This document shows, one piece after another, positions 56,598 through 64,000 of a stretch of 64,000 nucleotides of DNA. Position numbers and translations under genes: made by a program. A model generated the notes under the pieces. It did not search any database. It was not told the DNA's origin and saw only the letters and a program-made list of their open reading frames with translations. The stretch covers positions 62,001-126,000 of the forward strand of contig NZ_MTBP01000001.1 of NCBI RefSeq assembly GCF_002911665.1. Reading direction: 5' to 3'. The stretch is from Actinomadura rubteroloni (GTDB lineage: Bacteria; Actinomycetota; Actinomycetes; Streptosporangiales; Streptosporangiaceae). Every line of letters starts with the position of its first letter. Position 1 is the first letter of the stretch.

Positions 56598-57593
56598 ATG
56601 GATGAGCGGATGAGCGTGTTCGGCGTCGATTACGCCTGGGGCCGTCCGGGACCGGCGGCGCTCAAGAAGGCCGGCGTGCGGTTCGTGTGCCGCTACCTCT
56701 CGCACGACACGTCCGGCAAGAACCTCACGAGAGCCGAGGCCGACCAGCTCTCCGACGCGGGCCTGTGGCTCGTCGTCGTGTGGGAGAGCACCGCGAGCCG
56801 CGCCCTGTCGGGGAAGTCCGGCGGCGTCGCGGACGCCCGGGACGCCGCGCGGCAGGCCGCCGCCTGCGGCATGCCCGGCGACCGGCCGATCTACTTCGCG
56901 GTGGACTTCGACGCCTCGTCCGGGCAGCAGTCCACCATCAACGCCTACCTGGACGGGGCTGCGAGCGTCCTCGGCCGCGACCGCGTCGGCCTGTACGCGG
57001 GCTACGGGCCGGTCAAGCGCGCGTTCGACGCCGGGAAGATCACCTACGGCTGGCAGACGTACGCCTGGTCCGGCGGCAAATGGGACTCCCGCGCCCAGCT
57101 CCAGCAGTACTCCAACGACCACACGATCAACGGCGTCGGGCTCGACTACGACCGCGCCGTGAAAAGCGACTACGGGCAGTGGCGCGTCGGCGCCGGCCCC
57201 GGTGAGGAGGACGACGTGCCGGAATACGTCAGCCTCGGCCTGAGCAAGCCGATGGCCGTCAAGAAGGACCAGACCGCCCGCGTCAAGTTCGACAAGGAGT
57301 ACTCCGACCGGGGCAAGGCCCACGCCGACGGCGCCTACCCGGCCGTCCTGTCCGGCGGCGCGAAGGGCACCCAGTTCGTCATTGAGGTGGACGTCTCGGG
57401 CGGCCACCAGTTCCGCCTCATCGAGACCGACCCGGACAACGGCTACGCCACCAGCAAGACCTATCCGGTCCGCACGGGCTCCGGCACGTTCGTCGGCGTC
57501 TGCGACTCGCGCCAGCACCTCTACGTGGAACTTCATCCCACGGCCGACGGCGAGGCGAACGTCTCGGCGAAAGCCCAGTACTGGCACCGCTGA
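56598..57593 (+). CDS. DUF1906 (GH25-like) glycoside hydrolase-like protein
   Basis: A 331-residue protein: a DUF1906 barrel at residues 5-205 with 'FGVDYAWGRPGPAALKKAGV', 'FVCRYLSHDTSGKNLT', 'PIYFAVDFDASSGQQ' and 'LYAGYGPVKRAFDA', then a beta-rich C-terminal domain ('YVSLGLSKPMAVKKDQTARV'). The family (Rv2525c is a mycobacterial member) resembles lysozyme-like GH25 enzymes and is linked to the cell wall. No signal peptide is seen at either ATG (56598 or 56610), so secretion, if any, is by another route. The gene is divergent from the sigma gene, with three direct repeats between. Confidence 0.8.
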   Translation: MDERMSVFGVDYAWGRPGPAALKKAGVRFVCRYLSHDTSGKNLTRAEADQLSDAGLWLVVVWESTASRALSGKSGGVADARDAARQAAACGMPGDRPIYFAVDFDASSGQQSTINAYLDGAASVLGRDRVGLYAGYGPVKRAFDAGKITYGWQTYAWSGGKWDSRAQLQQYSNDHTINGVGLDYDRAVKSDYGQWRVGAGPGEEDDVPEYVSLGLSKPMAVKKDQTARVKFDKEYSDRGKAHADGAYPAVLSGGAKGTQFVIEVDVSGGHQFRLIETDPDNGYATSKTYPVRTGSGTFVGVCDSRQHLYVELHPTADGEANVSAKAQYWHR

Positions 57594-57611
57594 CCAGCCC
57601 GTGTCCTGGGC

Positions 57612-58232
57612 TCAGTCGTTGTTCGTCCCGATCCTGCTCACACGCCATGGCTGACCCGTGCGGGGCCGGGCAAGAAAAACGTAGGCGACCTGCCGGACCA
57701 TCGCAGCACGCCAGTCGTCCTCGCCGATACCCTGCGCCGTCAGCAGGAATTCGCGGGTGGCGCGTGTGGGCGTGTCCTCGATCAGTGTGTCGTCCTCCAC
57801 CGGTACCTGCTTGAGGGTGAGCCGCATCCGGACGCGGTGCGTCCGCCATCGTTCGTCGAGCGGTGTTCCCTGCCTTCTCTTCACCTCGGCGGCGTAGACG
57901 GGCGTGAAGTAGGGAACCGCGCGCAAGTAAGGGTCCTGGTCTGTTCGGTCCCGGGCGCCGTCCACGCTCCATACGATCGTGAGAACGGCGCGGGCGAAGG
58001 CGGTGGCGTCGCCCTGCACTGCCGGATCCAGCGGAAGAGCGCCGTCGGACGGAAGCGCATGCGGAACAGACGCCGACGCGCTCGGCGAACGGTCGTGGGC
58101 GACGCCGTTCGCATTGCCGCGCGATGCTCCCCCGCATCCCGACGTCAGCAGGATCGCCGTCAGCGCTCCGGACAGCAATCGGCCGCGCCGGATCCCGCAG
58201 CGCACCGGCTGGTGTGTTCTTCCGCTCGTCAC
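57612..58232 (-). CDS. Secretion-locus lipoprotein
   Basis: A 206-residue lipoprotein: basic start, hydrophobic stretch and lipobox 'LLTSGCGG' with Cys near residue 33, then a soluble domain ('DATAFARAVLTIVWSVDGAR', 'VYAAEVKRRQG', 'WRVSRIGT'). The fold looks like the NTF2-like modules of conjugation proteins, but this is inference. It overlaps the end of the peptidoglycan hydrolase gene by ATGA and belongs to the same type IV secretion-like locus. Confidence 0.65.
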   Translation of the reverse strand: MTSGRTHQPVRCGIRRGRLLSGALTAILLTSGCGGASRGNANGVAHDRSPSASASVPHALPSDGALPLDPAVQGDATAFARAVLTIVWSVDGARDRTDQDPYLRAVPYFTPVYAAEVKRRQGTPLDERWRTHRVRMRLTLKQVPVEDDTLIEDTPTRATREFLLTAQGIGEDDWRAAMVRQVAYVFLARPRTGQPWRVSRIGTNND

Positions 58233-59260
58233 TGGTCACCGCCCGGGGTATCGATGTGAACAGCGGCGAAGAAACCGCGGCCCGCAATGGGAGAAATTCT
58301 CACTACCGCTCCGGTGTGCGGCGCCTCGATGAACTTGCCGCCGCCGAGATAGATGCCGACGTGGTGCTCATTCGGGAAGAGGAGATCGCCGGGCTGCATC
58401 TGGGAGGCGGCGATCCGGTGGCCGACGTCGACCTGGTCGTACGTCGTACGGGGTAGTTTGATCTTCCCTTTGGACGCTTGGTAGAAGGAGTACACGACCA
58501 GGCCGGAGCAGTCGAAGCCCGGCTTCCCGCTGCCGTTGCTGTTGTCACCGACGGTCGGACCCGAGAACGTGCCTCCGCCGAACTGGTAGGGCAGGCCGAG
58601 CCACTTCTTGGCGTAGGCGATGACCCGCTGCGCGAACGGGCCGGCGATCGAGGGGTCCGTTCCCGAGTCGAATCCGCATCCGGCGGCGCCCCCGATGTCC
58701 ACGCCGGCGTCGGCGTCGGGACTGAAGTCATTGGCGCCGTACCGCTTCGCCCAGAGCAGGACCAGGTCGACGTAGGCCCAACTGTGGTTGTAGAACCAGA
58801 TGGCCTTGCGGAGCTTCGCACCTCCCCGGTCCGCGTGATTGTGCTTGAGATAGTTCGCGGCGCCCGGGATGGCGTCCGCGGGATCGTAGCGATCGCGGCG
58901 GCCATCGTCGTTGCCGTCGACGCCGAAGGTGTTCCACGTGGCCTGCAGGAACTGCATCGGCCCGCCGGCTCCGGCGTAGTTCTCCCCCGAGTGGACTCCG
59001 GAAGAGTTGTCCCGGCCGTGATCGCTCTCCACCTTGCCGATCCCGGCCAGGACGTTCCACGGTATGCCGTACTCGGCACCCGCCCGCCGGTAGAACCCGA
59101 GGTATGAGGCAGGGATGCTGTTCGCCTCCTCAGAGGCCCCGGGCTGGTCCACTCCGCAACTGCTGAAGCGCTGACGGCTGGCCACGATGATGACCAGCAT
59201 CACCACGAACAGAATCAGCCCAACGACTCCGGCGACCGCCGTGACCACAATGTTCGACAT
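58229..59260 (-). CDS. Bifunctional lytic transglycosylase / NlpC-P60 peptidoglycan hydrolase
   Basis: A 343-residue membrane-anchored enzyme: one helix near residues 5-27, an SLT domain ('AGAEYGIPWNVLAGIGKVES', catalytic Glu in 'KVESDHG' near residue 79), then an NlpC/P60 peptidase with Cys in 'GFDCSGLVVYSF' (253-264) and His in 'HHVGIYLGGGKFIEAPHTG'. It cuts both glycan and peptide bonds of the cell wall, the VirB1-type job of opening a channel for a secretion machine. ATG 59260 is preferred to a longer start. It is divergent from the plus-strand genes of the same locus. Confidence 0.87.
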   Translation of the reverse strand: MSNIVVTAVAGVVGLILFVVMLVIIVASRQRFSSCGVDQPGASEEANSIPASYLGFYRRAGAEYGIPWNVLAGIGKVESDHGRDNSSGVHSGENYAGAGGPMQFLQATWNTFGVDGNDDGRRDRYDPADAIPGAANYLKHNHADRGGAKLRKAIWFYNHSWAYVDLVLLWAKRYGANDFSPDADAGVDIGGAAGCGFDSGTDPSIAGPFAQRVIAYAKKWLGLPYQFGGGTFSGPTVGDNSNGSGKPGFDCSGLVVYSFYQASKGKIKLPRTTYDQVDVGHRIAASQMQPGDLLFPNEHHVGIYLGGGKFIEAPHTGAVVRISPIAGRGFFAAVHIDTPGGDQ

Positions 59261-59487
59261 TCCCTGGTCGTTCGCGCAGGCCAATGCCCTGCCCGTCCCC
59301 ACCGCGCGACGCGGTCGAGCCCTCTGACAGAGCCGTTCGACGAGACGAGACGCATCGGGCACCTTCGCTCACCCCTCCCGCTCAGCGGGGCCATGGCCGC
59401 ATCCGGTCACGCGAGAAGCGAACTGGAACACCGGCCACCTAGTCGGTAGAGGAGCAGGCGAAACCGGGTGGCCTGTCTCGTAGTCAT

Positions 59488-59502
59488 CATCATAGTATGA
59501 TG
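59488..59502. promoter_or_regulatory. Palindrome in the secretion-locus divergent promoter
   Basis: CATCATAGTATGATG is a perfect odd-centred 15-bp palindrome 24 bp before the start at 59527. It sits between the two divergent arms of the locus and may be an operator for both. Confidence 0.5.
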
Positions 59503-59526
59503 GCCGCACCAATCGAGGATTAGCAA

Positions 59527-60126
59527 ATGCCCGCACAGTCGCCGTACTCGACGGAAGCACGGGAACGTGCGCCCGCAACGCCCCCGAAAGCATCTCGTCA
59601 AGTGGATTACCCACGGATTATTCCGGCGCCCGCCGGCGGCGGTCTGCCTTTCCGTGATTTCGGCGCGATGTTCCTCCGCGGCGGTCCGGCATGGTGGTTC
59701 TTGGCGTGCCATGGCGGCGCCGGTTCGACCACTCTCTACGAAGCGATTCCCGGGGGAATGGACGCCGGTCGATGGTGGCCGCTCGGCGCCCCTCCCACGG
59801 CGATGCGAGTGGTGCTGGTCACCCGGTCGCATGCGCACGGCCTGCGTAGTGCGCAGGCGGCGGCTCACCAGTGGTCGCGCTCCCCCGAGCTCCGCTCCGT
59901 CGACCTTCTCGGGCTCGCCGTCATCGCCGACGCGCCCGGCCGGCGCCCGAGACCGCTGCGCGACCTGCTGGAGCTCGTCTCCGGCGGCGTGCCGCGCGTA
60001 TGGGACCTGCCCTGGGTCGAGGAGATGCGTCTCGGAACTCCTCCCGCCGAGATCCAACTGCCCGCGCCGTACCTTTCCCTGGCCGCCGATCTGCGGACGA
60101 CCACGACCGGAGAACAAAATGGTTGA
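59527..60126 (+). CDS. DUF6668-like degenerate P-loop protein of the secretion locus
   Basis: A 199-residue protein with a MinD-like start of the nucleotide fold: 'WFLACHGGAGSTTLYEAIP' near residues 57-75. The Walker A Lys is replaced by Ser (GGAGS instead of GGAGK), so ATP binding is likely altered or lost. The later strand 'VVLVTRSHAHGLRSAQAAA' is kept. It matches the DUF6668 proteins found beside SCO6880-type genes. It is the first plus-strand gene of the locus and overlaps the next by 8 bp. Start ATG 59527 has GAGGA before it. Confidence 0.7.
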   Translation: MPAQSPYSTEARERAPATPPKASRQVDYPRIIPAPAGGGLPFRDFGAMFLRGGPAWWFLACHGGAGSTTLYEAIPGGMDAGRWWPLGAPPTAMRVVLVTRSHAHGLRSAQAAAHQWSRSPELRSVDLLGLAVIADAPGRRPRPLRDLLELVSGGVPRVWDLPWVEEMRLGTPPAEIQLPAPYLSLAADLRTTTTGEQNG

Positions 60127-60427
60127 TCTGATCGCCTCGACGACCCACGCGATCGCTCACTTGCACGTCCTGGCCGAGGTCCCGGACCCGGGGCAGGGCG
60201 AGCCTCCGCCCGGCGCCCAGCAGCTGGAGAAGTTGCTGCAATGGGTGGCATGGGTCGTGTTCGGGCTCTGCGTCGCCGGCATCCTGATCGTCGCCGGACG
60301 CATGGCGATCTCGCACCGGCGCGGTGAAGGCGGGGAACACGCCACCGGGCTCGCCTGGGTCGCGAGCGCCTGCATCATCGCCGGTTCGGCCTCGGTCATC
60401 GTCGGCACCCTGGTGAGCGGCAAATGA
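60119..60427 (+). CDS. VirB2-like small membrane protein
   Basis: A 102-residue protein with two membrane helices ('LLQWVAWVVFGLCVAGILIV', residues 39-58, and 'GLAWVASACIIAGSASVIVG', residues 77-96) joined by a short basic loop. Size, two-helix hairpin and position match VirB2/TrbC-type pilin subunits of type IV secretion. Sequence alone does not prove it. It overlaps both neighbours (8 bp and 4 bp). Confidence 0.65.
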   Translation: MVDLIASTTHAIAHLHVLAEVPDPGQGEPPPGAQQLEKLLQWVAWVVFGLCVAGILIVAGRMAISHRRGEGGEHATGLAWVASACIIAGSASVIVGTLVSGK

Positions 60428-61176
60428 CCGAACCGGAGCCCGACGACGTGCAGAGCCCTTTCCGCAGACCCGGGTTCATCGCCGCCGCCGCGTTCCTGGC
60501 GCTCATCCTGGTGCTCGGCGTCGTCGCGCTCGTGACCGGCCTGGACTCCGGCAACGGCACGGCCGCACCCTCGCATCCGTCCGTCGGTGCCCGGCCGGGC
60601 ACCACAGCGCCCGCGGCCGGCGGCTGTCACCCGACCGACACCGACCAGCGAACGCCCGCGAATGCGCCGCCCGGAGTGCTTTGGCAGTCCTACGAGAACA
60701 TGGTCCTGCCGTATTCCAAGTCGGCCGGACCGATGGTGACCGAGGGCGAGATCGCCCGGTGCTATGCGCACACACCGGTGGGCGCGCTTATGGCGGCGGC
60801 TCACATCACCTATCGTGCCGCCGTCGCCGTCGACTGGCGCAAGTTCGCGCAGGTGGAATTCGTCGGCGGCGCCGGCAAGTCCGCCTACCTCGCGAACCGC
60901 TCGGCCAGTCCCGCCCCCATCGAGCACGCGTCGGGCGGGATCGGACAGATCGCCGGATTCAGCTTCATCAGCTACGACTCATCGACGGCGGTCATCCGCC
61001 TGGCCTACCGTAACCCTCTCCAGAACAGCGGACTCGCGCCCTACGGTAGCGGCGACTACACGATGAAGTGGAGCAACGACGATTGGAGGCTGGAACTCCA
61101 GCCGAACGGAGACAGCGGCCCGCCAGGGCCTGACACCCAGGATCTGGACGGGTACGTCGCATGGGGCGGCACATGA
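60424..61176 (+). CDS. VirB8-like/DUF8175-type secretion-locus protein
   Basis: A 250-residue bitopic protein: short cytosolic N-terminus, one helix (residues 18-40), Pro/Gly linker and an extracytoplasmic domain with 'GVLWQSYENMVLPYSKSAGP' and 'MKWSNDDWRLELQPNG'. The plan and gene order match the VirB8-like component of actinobacterial type IV secretion-like loci. A Cys pair ('GGCHPTD' and 'ARCYAHT') may form a disulfide. Start and stop overlap neighbours by ATGA. Confidence 0.7.
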   Translation: MTEPEPDDVQSPFRRPGFIAAAAFLALILVLGVVALVTGLDSGNGTAAPSHPSVGARPGTTAPAAGGCHPTDTDQRTPANAPPGVLWQSYENMVLPYSKSAGPMVTEGEIARCYAHTPVGALMAAAHITYRAAVAVDWRKFAQVEFVGGAGKSAYLANRSASPAPIEHASGGIGQIAGFSFISYDSSTAVIRLAYRNPLQNSGLAPYGSGDYTMKWSNDDWRLELQPNGDSGPPGPDTQDLDGYVAWGGT

Positions 61177-62507
61177 CCGCCGCGCTACTGCTGCGGTCGG
61201 CGATTCGTGCCACGTGCGGCAATTTCGACTATGTCTGCAAGGTCAAGCAGGGAGTGAAAGAGGGACTCTCCGACGCCCTCGGGAACGTCACCGGATCGGT
61301 CGTCGACCAGGTCGCGTCGTCGTTCACCAAGTCCGCCATCCAGGTGATGAAGGCGATCACGACGGTGTGGACCTCCGACGGCAAGATCGGGGACTGGAAT
61401 TTCGGGCGCCTCTTCAGTCCAAGGATCGCGGACGGCCCGCACGATCCCACCAGCTTCTTGGCGGCCAATACCGCCTGGCTCGTGAACGTCATCGCCGTCT
61501 TCGGCATCCTGCTGGTGGCCGGGCAGGTGGCATGGCAGCGGCGCGGCGAGCCACTCCGGGAGGCCATGTCCGGACTGATTCGGCTGGTCCTGACGGTTTT
61601 CGCCGTCACCCAGGTCGTCAATCTTCTCCTCATCGCCGGGGACGAGTACTCCACGTCGATTCTCGCTAAATCGACGGCGGGCGAAGTCGAGGGCAACCTG
61701 CTGAAGATAACGACGACGGCCGGTATCGGCGGCGGGCTGGTCCTCATCATCGCCCTTCTCGCGATCTTGTCGGGCATCATCCAGCTCGGGATGATGTTCG
61801 TGCGCAGCGCGATGCTCGTTCTGCTCGCGGGCGCCTTGCCGCTGGCCGCCGCCGCCAGCATCCATCCGGACGGACGCCAGTGGTACCGGAAGCTGATGGG
61901 ATGGCTGCTTGCCTTCGTCCTCTACAAACCCGTGGCGGCGACGGTCTACGCCACAGCGTTCAACGCCTTGATGGGTGACTCGATCGCCCAGATGCAAGGC
62001 GTCATCCTTCTCGTTCTCGCGGTCCTCGTCCTCCCGGCACTGATGCGATTCATCGTGCCGATGGTGGCGGCGGCCGGGGGCGGCGGCTCCGGCGTTCTCT
62101 CTTCGATGGGAGGCGGCGCGGTGGCCACGGGAGCCCGGATGGTGCCGTCTTTCGGCGGCGGGGGCAGCGGGGGCGGCAAGTCCGGCTCACACGGTGCGGG
62201 CGGCTCGGACGGTCAGGACGGCGGGAATCCCCGGGGAAGCAAGAACGCCTCCGGCCAGCCCGGCCAGCAAGGTCCCCAGGGGCAGGACGGACGGCAGGGC
62301 CCGGACCCGAGCGGTTCCGGCGGCGGCCCGACGGGGAAGTCCGGCGGGCAGATGGGTCAGCACACGGCCCAGGGCGCGCAGATGGGCGGCCCGCACGGAG
62401 CCGCGATCGGCGCCGCCATCGACGCGGGCAAGGCCGGAATCGGCATGATCCAGAAGATCGGCGAGGACGCGACCGGGGACGAGGGAGGCCCAAGTGGCAG
62501 CCAATAA
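61173..62507 (+). CDS. VirB6/TrbL-like polytopic membrane protein
   Basis: A 444-residue protein with about six helices between residues 100 and 310 ('VNVIAVFGILLVAGQVAW', 'LVLTVFAVTQVVNLLLIAG', 'AMLVLLAGALPLAAAAS') and a long Gly/Gln/Ser-rich cytosolic tail (to the end). This plan is that of VirB6/TrbL channel proteins. ATG 61173 overlaps the VirB8-like stop by ATGA, and the stop lies 14 bp inside the SCO6880-type gene. Confidence 0.8.
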   Translation: MTAALLLRSAIRATCGNFDYVCKVKQGVKEGLSDALGNVTGSVVDQVASSFTKSAIQVMKAITTVWTSDGKIGDWNFGRLFSPRIADGPHDPTSFLAANTAWLVNVIAVFGILLVAGQVAWQRRGEPLREAMSGLIRLVLTVFAVTQVVNLLLIAGDEYSTSILAKSTAGEVEGNLLKITTTAGIGGGLVLIIALLAILSGIIQLGMMFVRSAMLVLLAGALPLAAAASIHPDGRQWYRKLMGWLLAFVLYKPVAATVYATAFNALMGDSIAQMQGVILLVLAVLVLPALMRFIVPMVAAAGGGGSGVLSSMGGGAVATGARMVPSFGGGGSGGGKSGSHGAGGSDGQDGGNPRGSKNASGQPGQQGPQGQDGRQGPDPSGSGGGPTGKSGGQMGQHTAQGAQMGGPHGAAIGAAIDAGKAGIGMIQKIGEDATGDEGGPSGSQ

Positions 62508-63981
62508 CCAGGCGGAGCGCACTTACGGCAACTGGCGCAAACCCCGATCACCGGGCCTGGGGCGACTGGGCCTGCTCGGCACCATGCTCCTGCTCGGCGG
62601 ACTGATCTTCATCGTCCTGGCGATGATGTTCTTCGGGCTGATCCCCGCGCTCGTCGTCGCGCTGATCCTGGCGGCGATGCTGACGCCCTTGATGATCCAG
62701 GACCGGCACGGCCGGACGGCGTTGCAAGCGGCCACTGCGCGCATCTCCTGGTGGCGGGGCCGTTCCAAGGGGCAGCATCTCTATCGGTCCGGCCCGTTGA
62801 GCATCGTGGACCGGGGCTCGTGCCGGCTGCCCGGACTTCTCGCGCGGTCGAGGGCCGTCGACGCCTTGGACTCCTACGGTCAGCCGTTCGCGATGGTGAT
62901 ACTGCCCCAGGTCGGCCACTACACGGTCGTGCTGGAGTGCGGGGCCGACGGCGCGGCGCTGGTGGACCAGGACCAGATCGACACGTGGGTCGCGTACTGG
63001 GGACAGTGGCTCGCGTCACTCTCGTTCGAGCCCGGGCTGGTCGGCGCGTCCGTCACCATCGAGACCGCTCCCGACCTCGGATACCGGCTGCGTCGCGAGG
63101 TGATGAGCAACGTCAGCGACCGGGCGCCCGAGTTGGCGCGCGAGGTGCTGGAACAGATCGTGGAGCAATACCCGGCCGGGTCGGCGCAGGTCAGCACGAG
63201 AGTCGCGCTCACCTACTCGGCCCTGCCGAAGCCCGGTGCCAAACGCCGGTCGCTGGAGGAGATGGCCCGGGAGATCGGTGCCCGCCTGCCGGGCCTGTCG
63301 CGCAACCTCGCGATGACGGGTGCGGGCAGCGCCCGCGCGATGGACACCCGGCAACTCGCCGAGGCCGTGCGAGTCGCCTACGACCCCGCCGCGCAGGCGC
63401 TGCTGGAGGACGCCCAGGATGAAACGCTCGATTGGAACGACGTCGGGCCGGTGGCGACGCAGGAACATTGGGACCACTACGTCCACGACTCTGGCGCTTC
63501 CATCACCTGGGGTATGTCGGACGCACCGCGCGGCGAGGTGCTCAGCAACGTCCTGACCGGCCTGGTCTCTCCTCACCAGGACATCCCGCGCAAGCGGGTG
63601 ACGTTCCTGTACCGGCCCTACGATCCGGGAACGGCCGCCACGCTCGTGGAACGCGACCGCAAGGACACACGGTTCCGGGTCAACAACCAGAACGCCGCCG
63701 CCCGCGACGCGATCGCGGTCGCCGCCGCCGACCAGACGGCGCGTGAAGAGGCGAAGGGCGCGGGGCTCGTCCGATTCGCGATGCTCGTCACGGCGACGGT
63801 CCATTCCACGGCCGACCTCGGCAGCGCTGCCGCGGCGATCGACACGCTCGCCCCGCCCGCACGGGTGCAGCTCCGCCGGATGTACGGCGCGCAGGCGTCC
63901 GCGTTCGCCGCCGCCCTCCCGCTCGGCGTCGTCCTTCCCACCCATCTGCAGGTGCCGGCGCTCGTCCGGGAGGCGCTGTGA
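62494..63981 (+). CDS. SCO6880 family secretion protein
   Basis: A 495-residue protein: a start 'ERTYGNWRKPRSPGLGRLG' before two close helices (residues 28-68), then a long cytosolic region including 'DTWVAYWGQWLASLSFEPGL' and 'RVTFLYRPYDPGTAATLVER'. It matches the SCO6880 family, which takes the VirB3/VirB4 N-terminal place in actinobacterial type IV secretion-like loci. The start is GTG at 62494. It is followed in a GTGA overlap by the start of the next gene. Confidence 0.85.
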   Translation: MAANNQAERTYGNWRKPRSPGLGRLGLLGTMLLLGGLIFIVLAMMFFGLIPALVVALILAAMLTPLMIQDRHGRTALQAATARISWWRGRSKGQHLYRSGPLSIVDRGSCRLPGLLARSRAVDALDSYGQPFAMVILPQVGHYTVVLECGADGAALVDQDQIDTWVAYWGQWLASLSFEPGLVGASVTIETAPDLGYRLRREVMSNVSDRAPELAREVLEQIVEQYPAGSAQVSTRVALTYSALPKPGAKRRSLEEMAREIGARLPGLSRNLAMTGAGSARAMDTRQLAEAVRVAYDPAAQALLEDAQDETLDWNDVGPVATQEHWDHYVHDSGASITWGMSDAPRGEVLSNVLTGLVSPHQDIPRKRVTFLYRPYDPGTAATLVERDRKDTRFRVNNQNAAARDAIAVAAADQTAREEAKGAGLVRFAMLVTATVHSTADLGSAAAAIDTLAPPARVQLRRMYGAQASAFAAALPLGVVLPTHLQVPALVREAL

Positions 63982-64000
63982 GCGAGAAGACCTCGTCGAC
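63978..64000 (+). CDS. Start of a further secretion-locus gene (cut by window end)
   Basis: GTG at 63978 overlaps the SCO6880 stop (GTGA) and opens a frame reading 'VSEKTSS' to the window end. By analogy with related loci it is probably the VirB4-like ATPase. Too little is present to confirm. Confidence 0.5.

Noticed and set aside
59130..59372. Separate minus-strand gene overlapping the peptidoglycan hydrolase start
   Set aside because: Out of frame with a better supported gene, and no hydrophobic or domain pattern.
1..64000. tRNA, rRNA or prophage structural genes
   Set aside because: No cloverleaf with conserved T-loop, no rRNA sequence, and no capsid, portal or tail proteins were recognised.

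Overview
The window is very GC-rich, densely packed DNA typical of an actinobacterium. GTG and TTG starts are frequent, 4-bp stop/start overlaps (ATGA, GTGA) are common, and many families are actinobacterial (GvpO-type gas vesicle cluster, MurT/GatD, Nur, an HbhA-like locus, DUF2516, DUF6479-like proteins, SCO6880-type secretion genes). The mix suggests a mycelial actinomycete of the Streptosporangiales/Thermomonosporaceae kind (for example Actinomadura); that placement is inference. No rRNA, tRNA or CRISPR array was seen.

Layout. 0-5.3 kb: the 3' end of a PEP-utilising phosphotransferase gene, a methyltransferase, and a compact gas vesicle operon gvpO-A-F-G-J-L-S-K. 5.3-15.4 kb: stress and metabolic genes (TIGR03084 protein, universal stress protein, macrodomain hydrolase, epimerase, AlkZ-like protein, membrane protein). 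Next is a tryptophanyl-tRNA synthetase preceded by a leader peptide with tandem Trp codons and mutually exclusive hairpins, then MarR, an MFS exporter, a PPOX-fold enzyme and a patatin. 15.5-19.3 kb: a BlaI/M56 peptidase pair divergent from cydAB, sharing three evenly spaced BlaI-like operators. 19.3-34.4 kb: a PLP decarboxylase, an XRE/HbhA-like/DUF2516 locus, membrane and metallopeptidase genes, a GH3 glycosidase, an FBP-domain protein, an ABC exporter, asparaginase, a TPR protein and YgfZ. 34.4-42.2 kb: Nur, a structured short RNA with a 12-codon ORF, and regulator/enzyme pairs (HxlR/reductase, AraC/sterol desaturase, TetR/methyltransferase) with visible operators for two of them. 42.2-48.4 kb: murT-gatD (lipid II amidation) and two tandem paralogues with a zinc ribbon, a disordered linker, one membrane helix and a C-terminal helical domain.

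48.4-64 kb is the accessory part. A HerA-like ATPase gene has its 5' end and promoter duplicated about 3.3 kb away. Between the copies lie a P-loop kinase, a small HTH-like protein and an unknown His-motif protein, bordered by two inverted DUF4913 gene fragments. The duplicated 5' end is fused in frame to the unknown gene. After an ECF sigma factor, its partner and a DUF1906 hydrolase comes a type IV secretion-like locus: peptidoglycan hydrolase plus lipoprotein on the minus strand, and DUF6668, VirB2-like, VirB8-like, VirB6-like and SCO6880-family genes on the plus strand, running off the end.

The observations most worth following are the trpS attenuator, the repeat-flanked cassette with its chimeric gene, the BlaI-cydAB link, the zinc-ribbon paralogue pair, and the structured RNA near nur.
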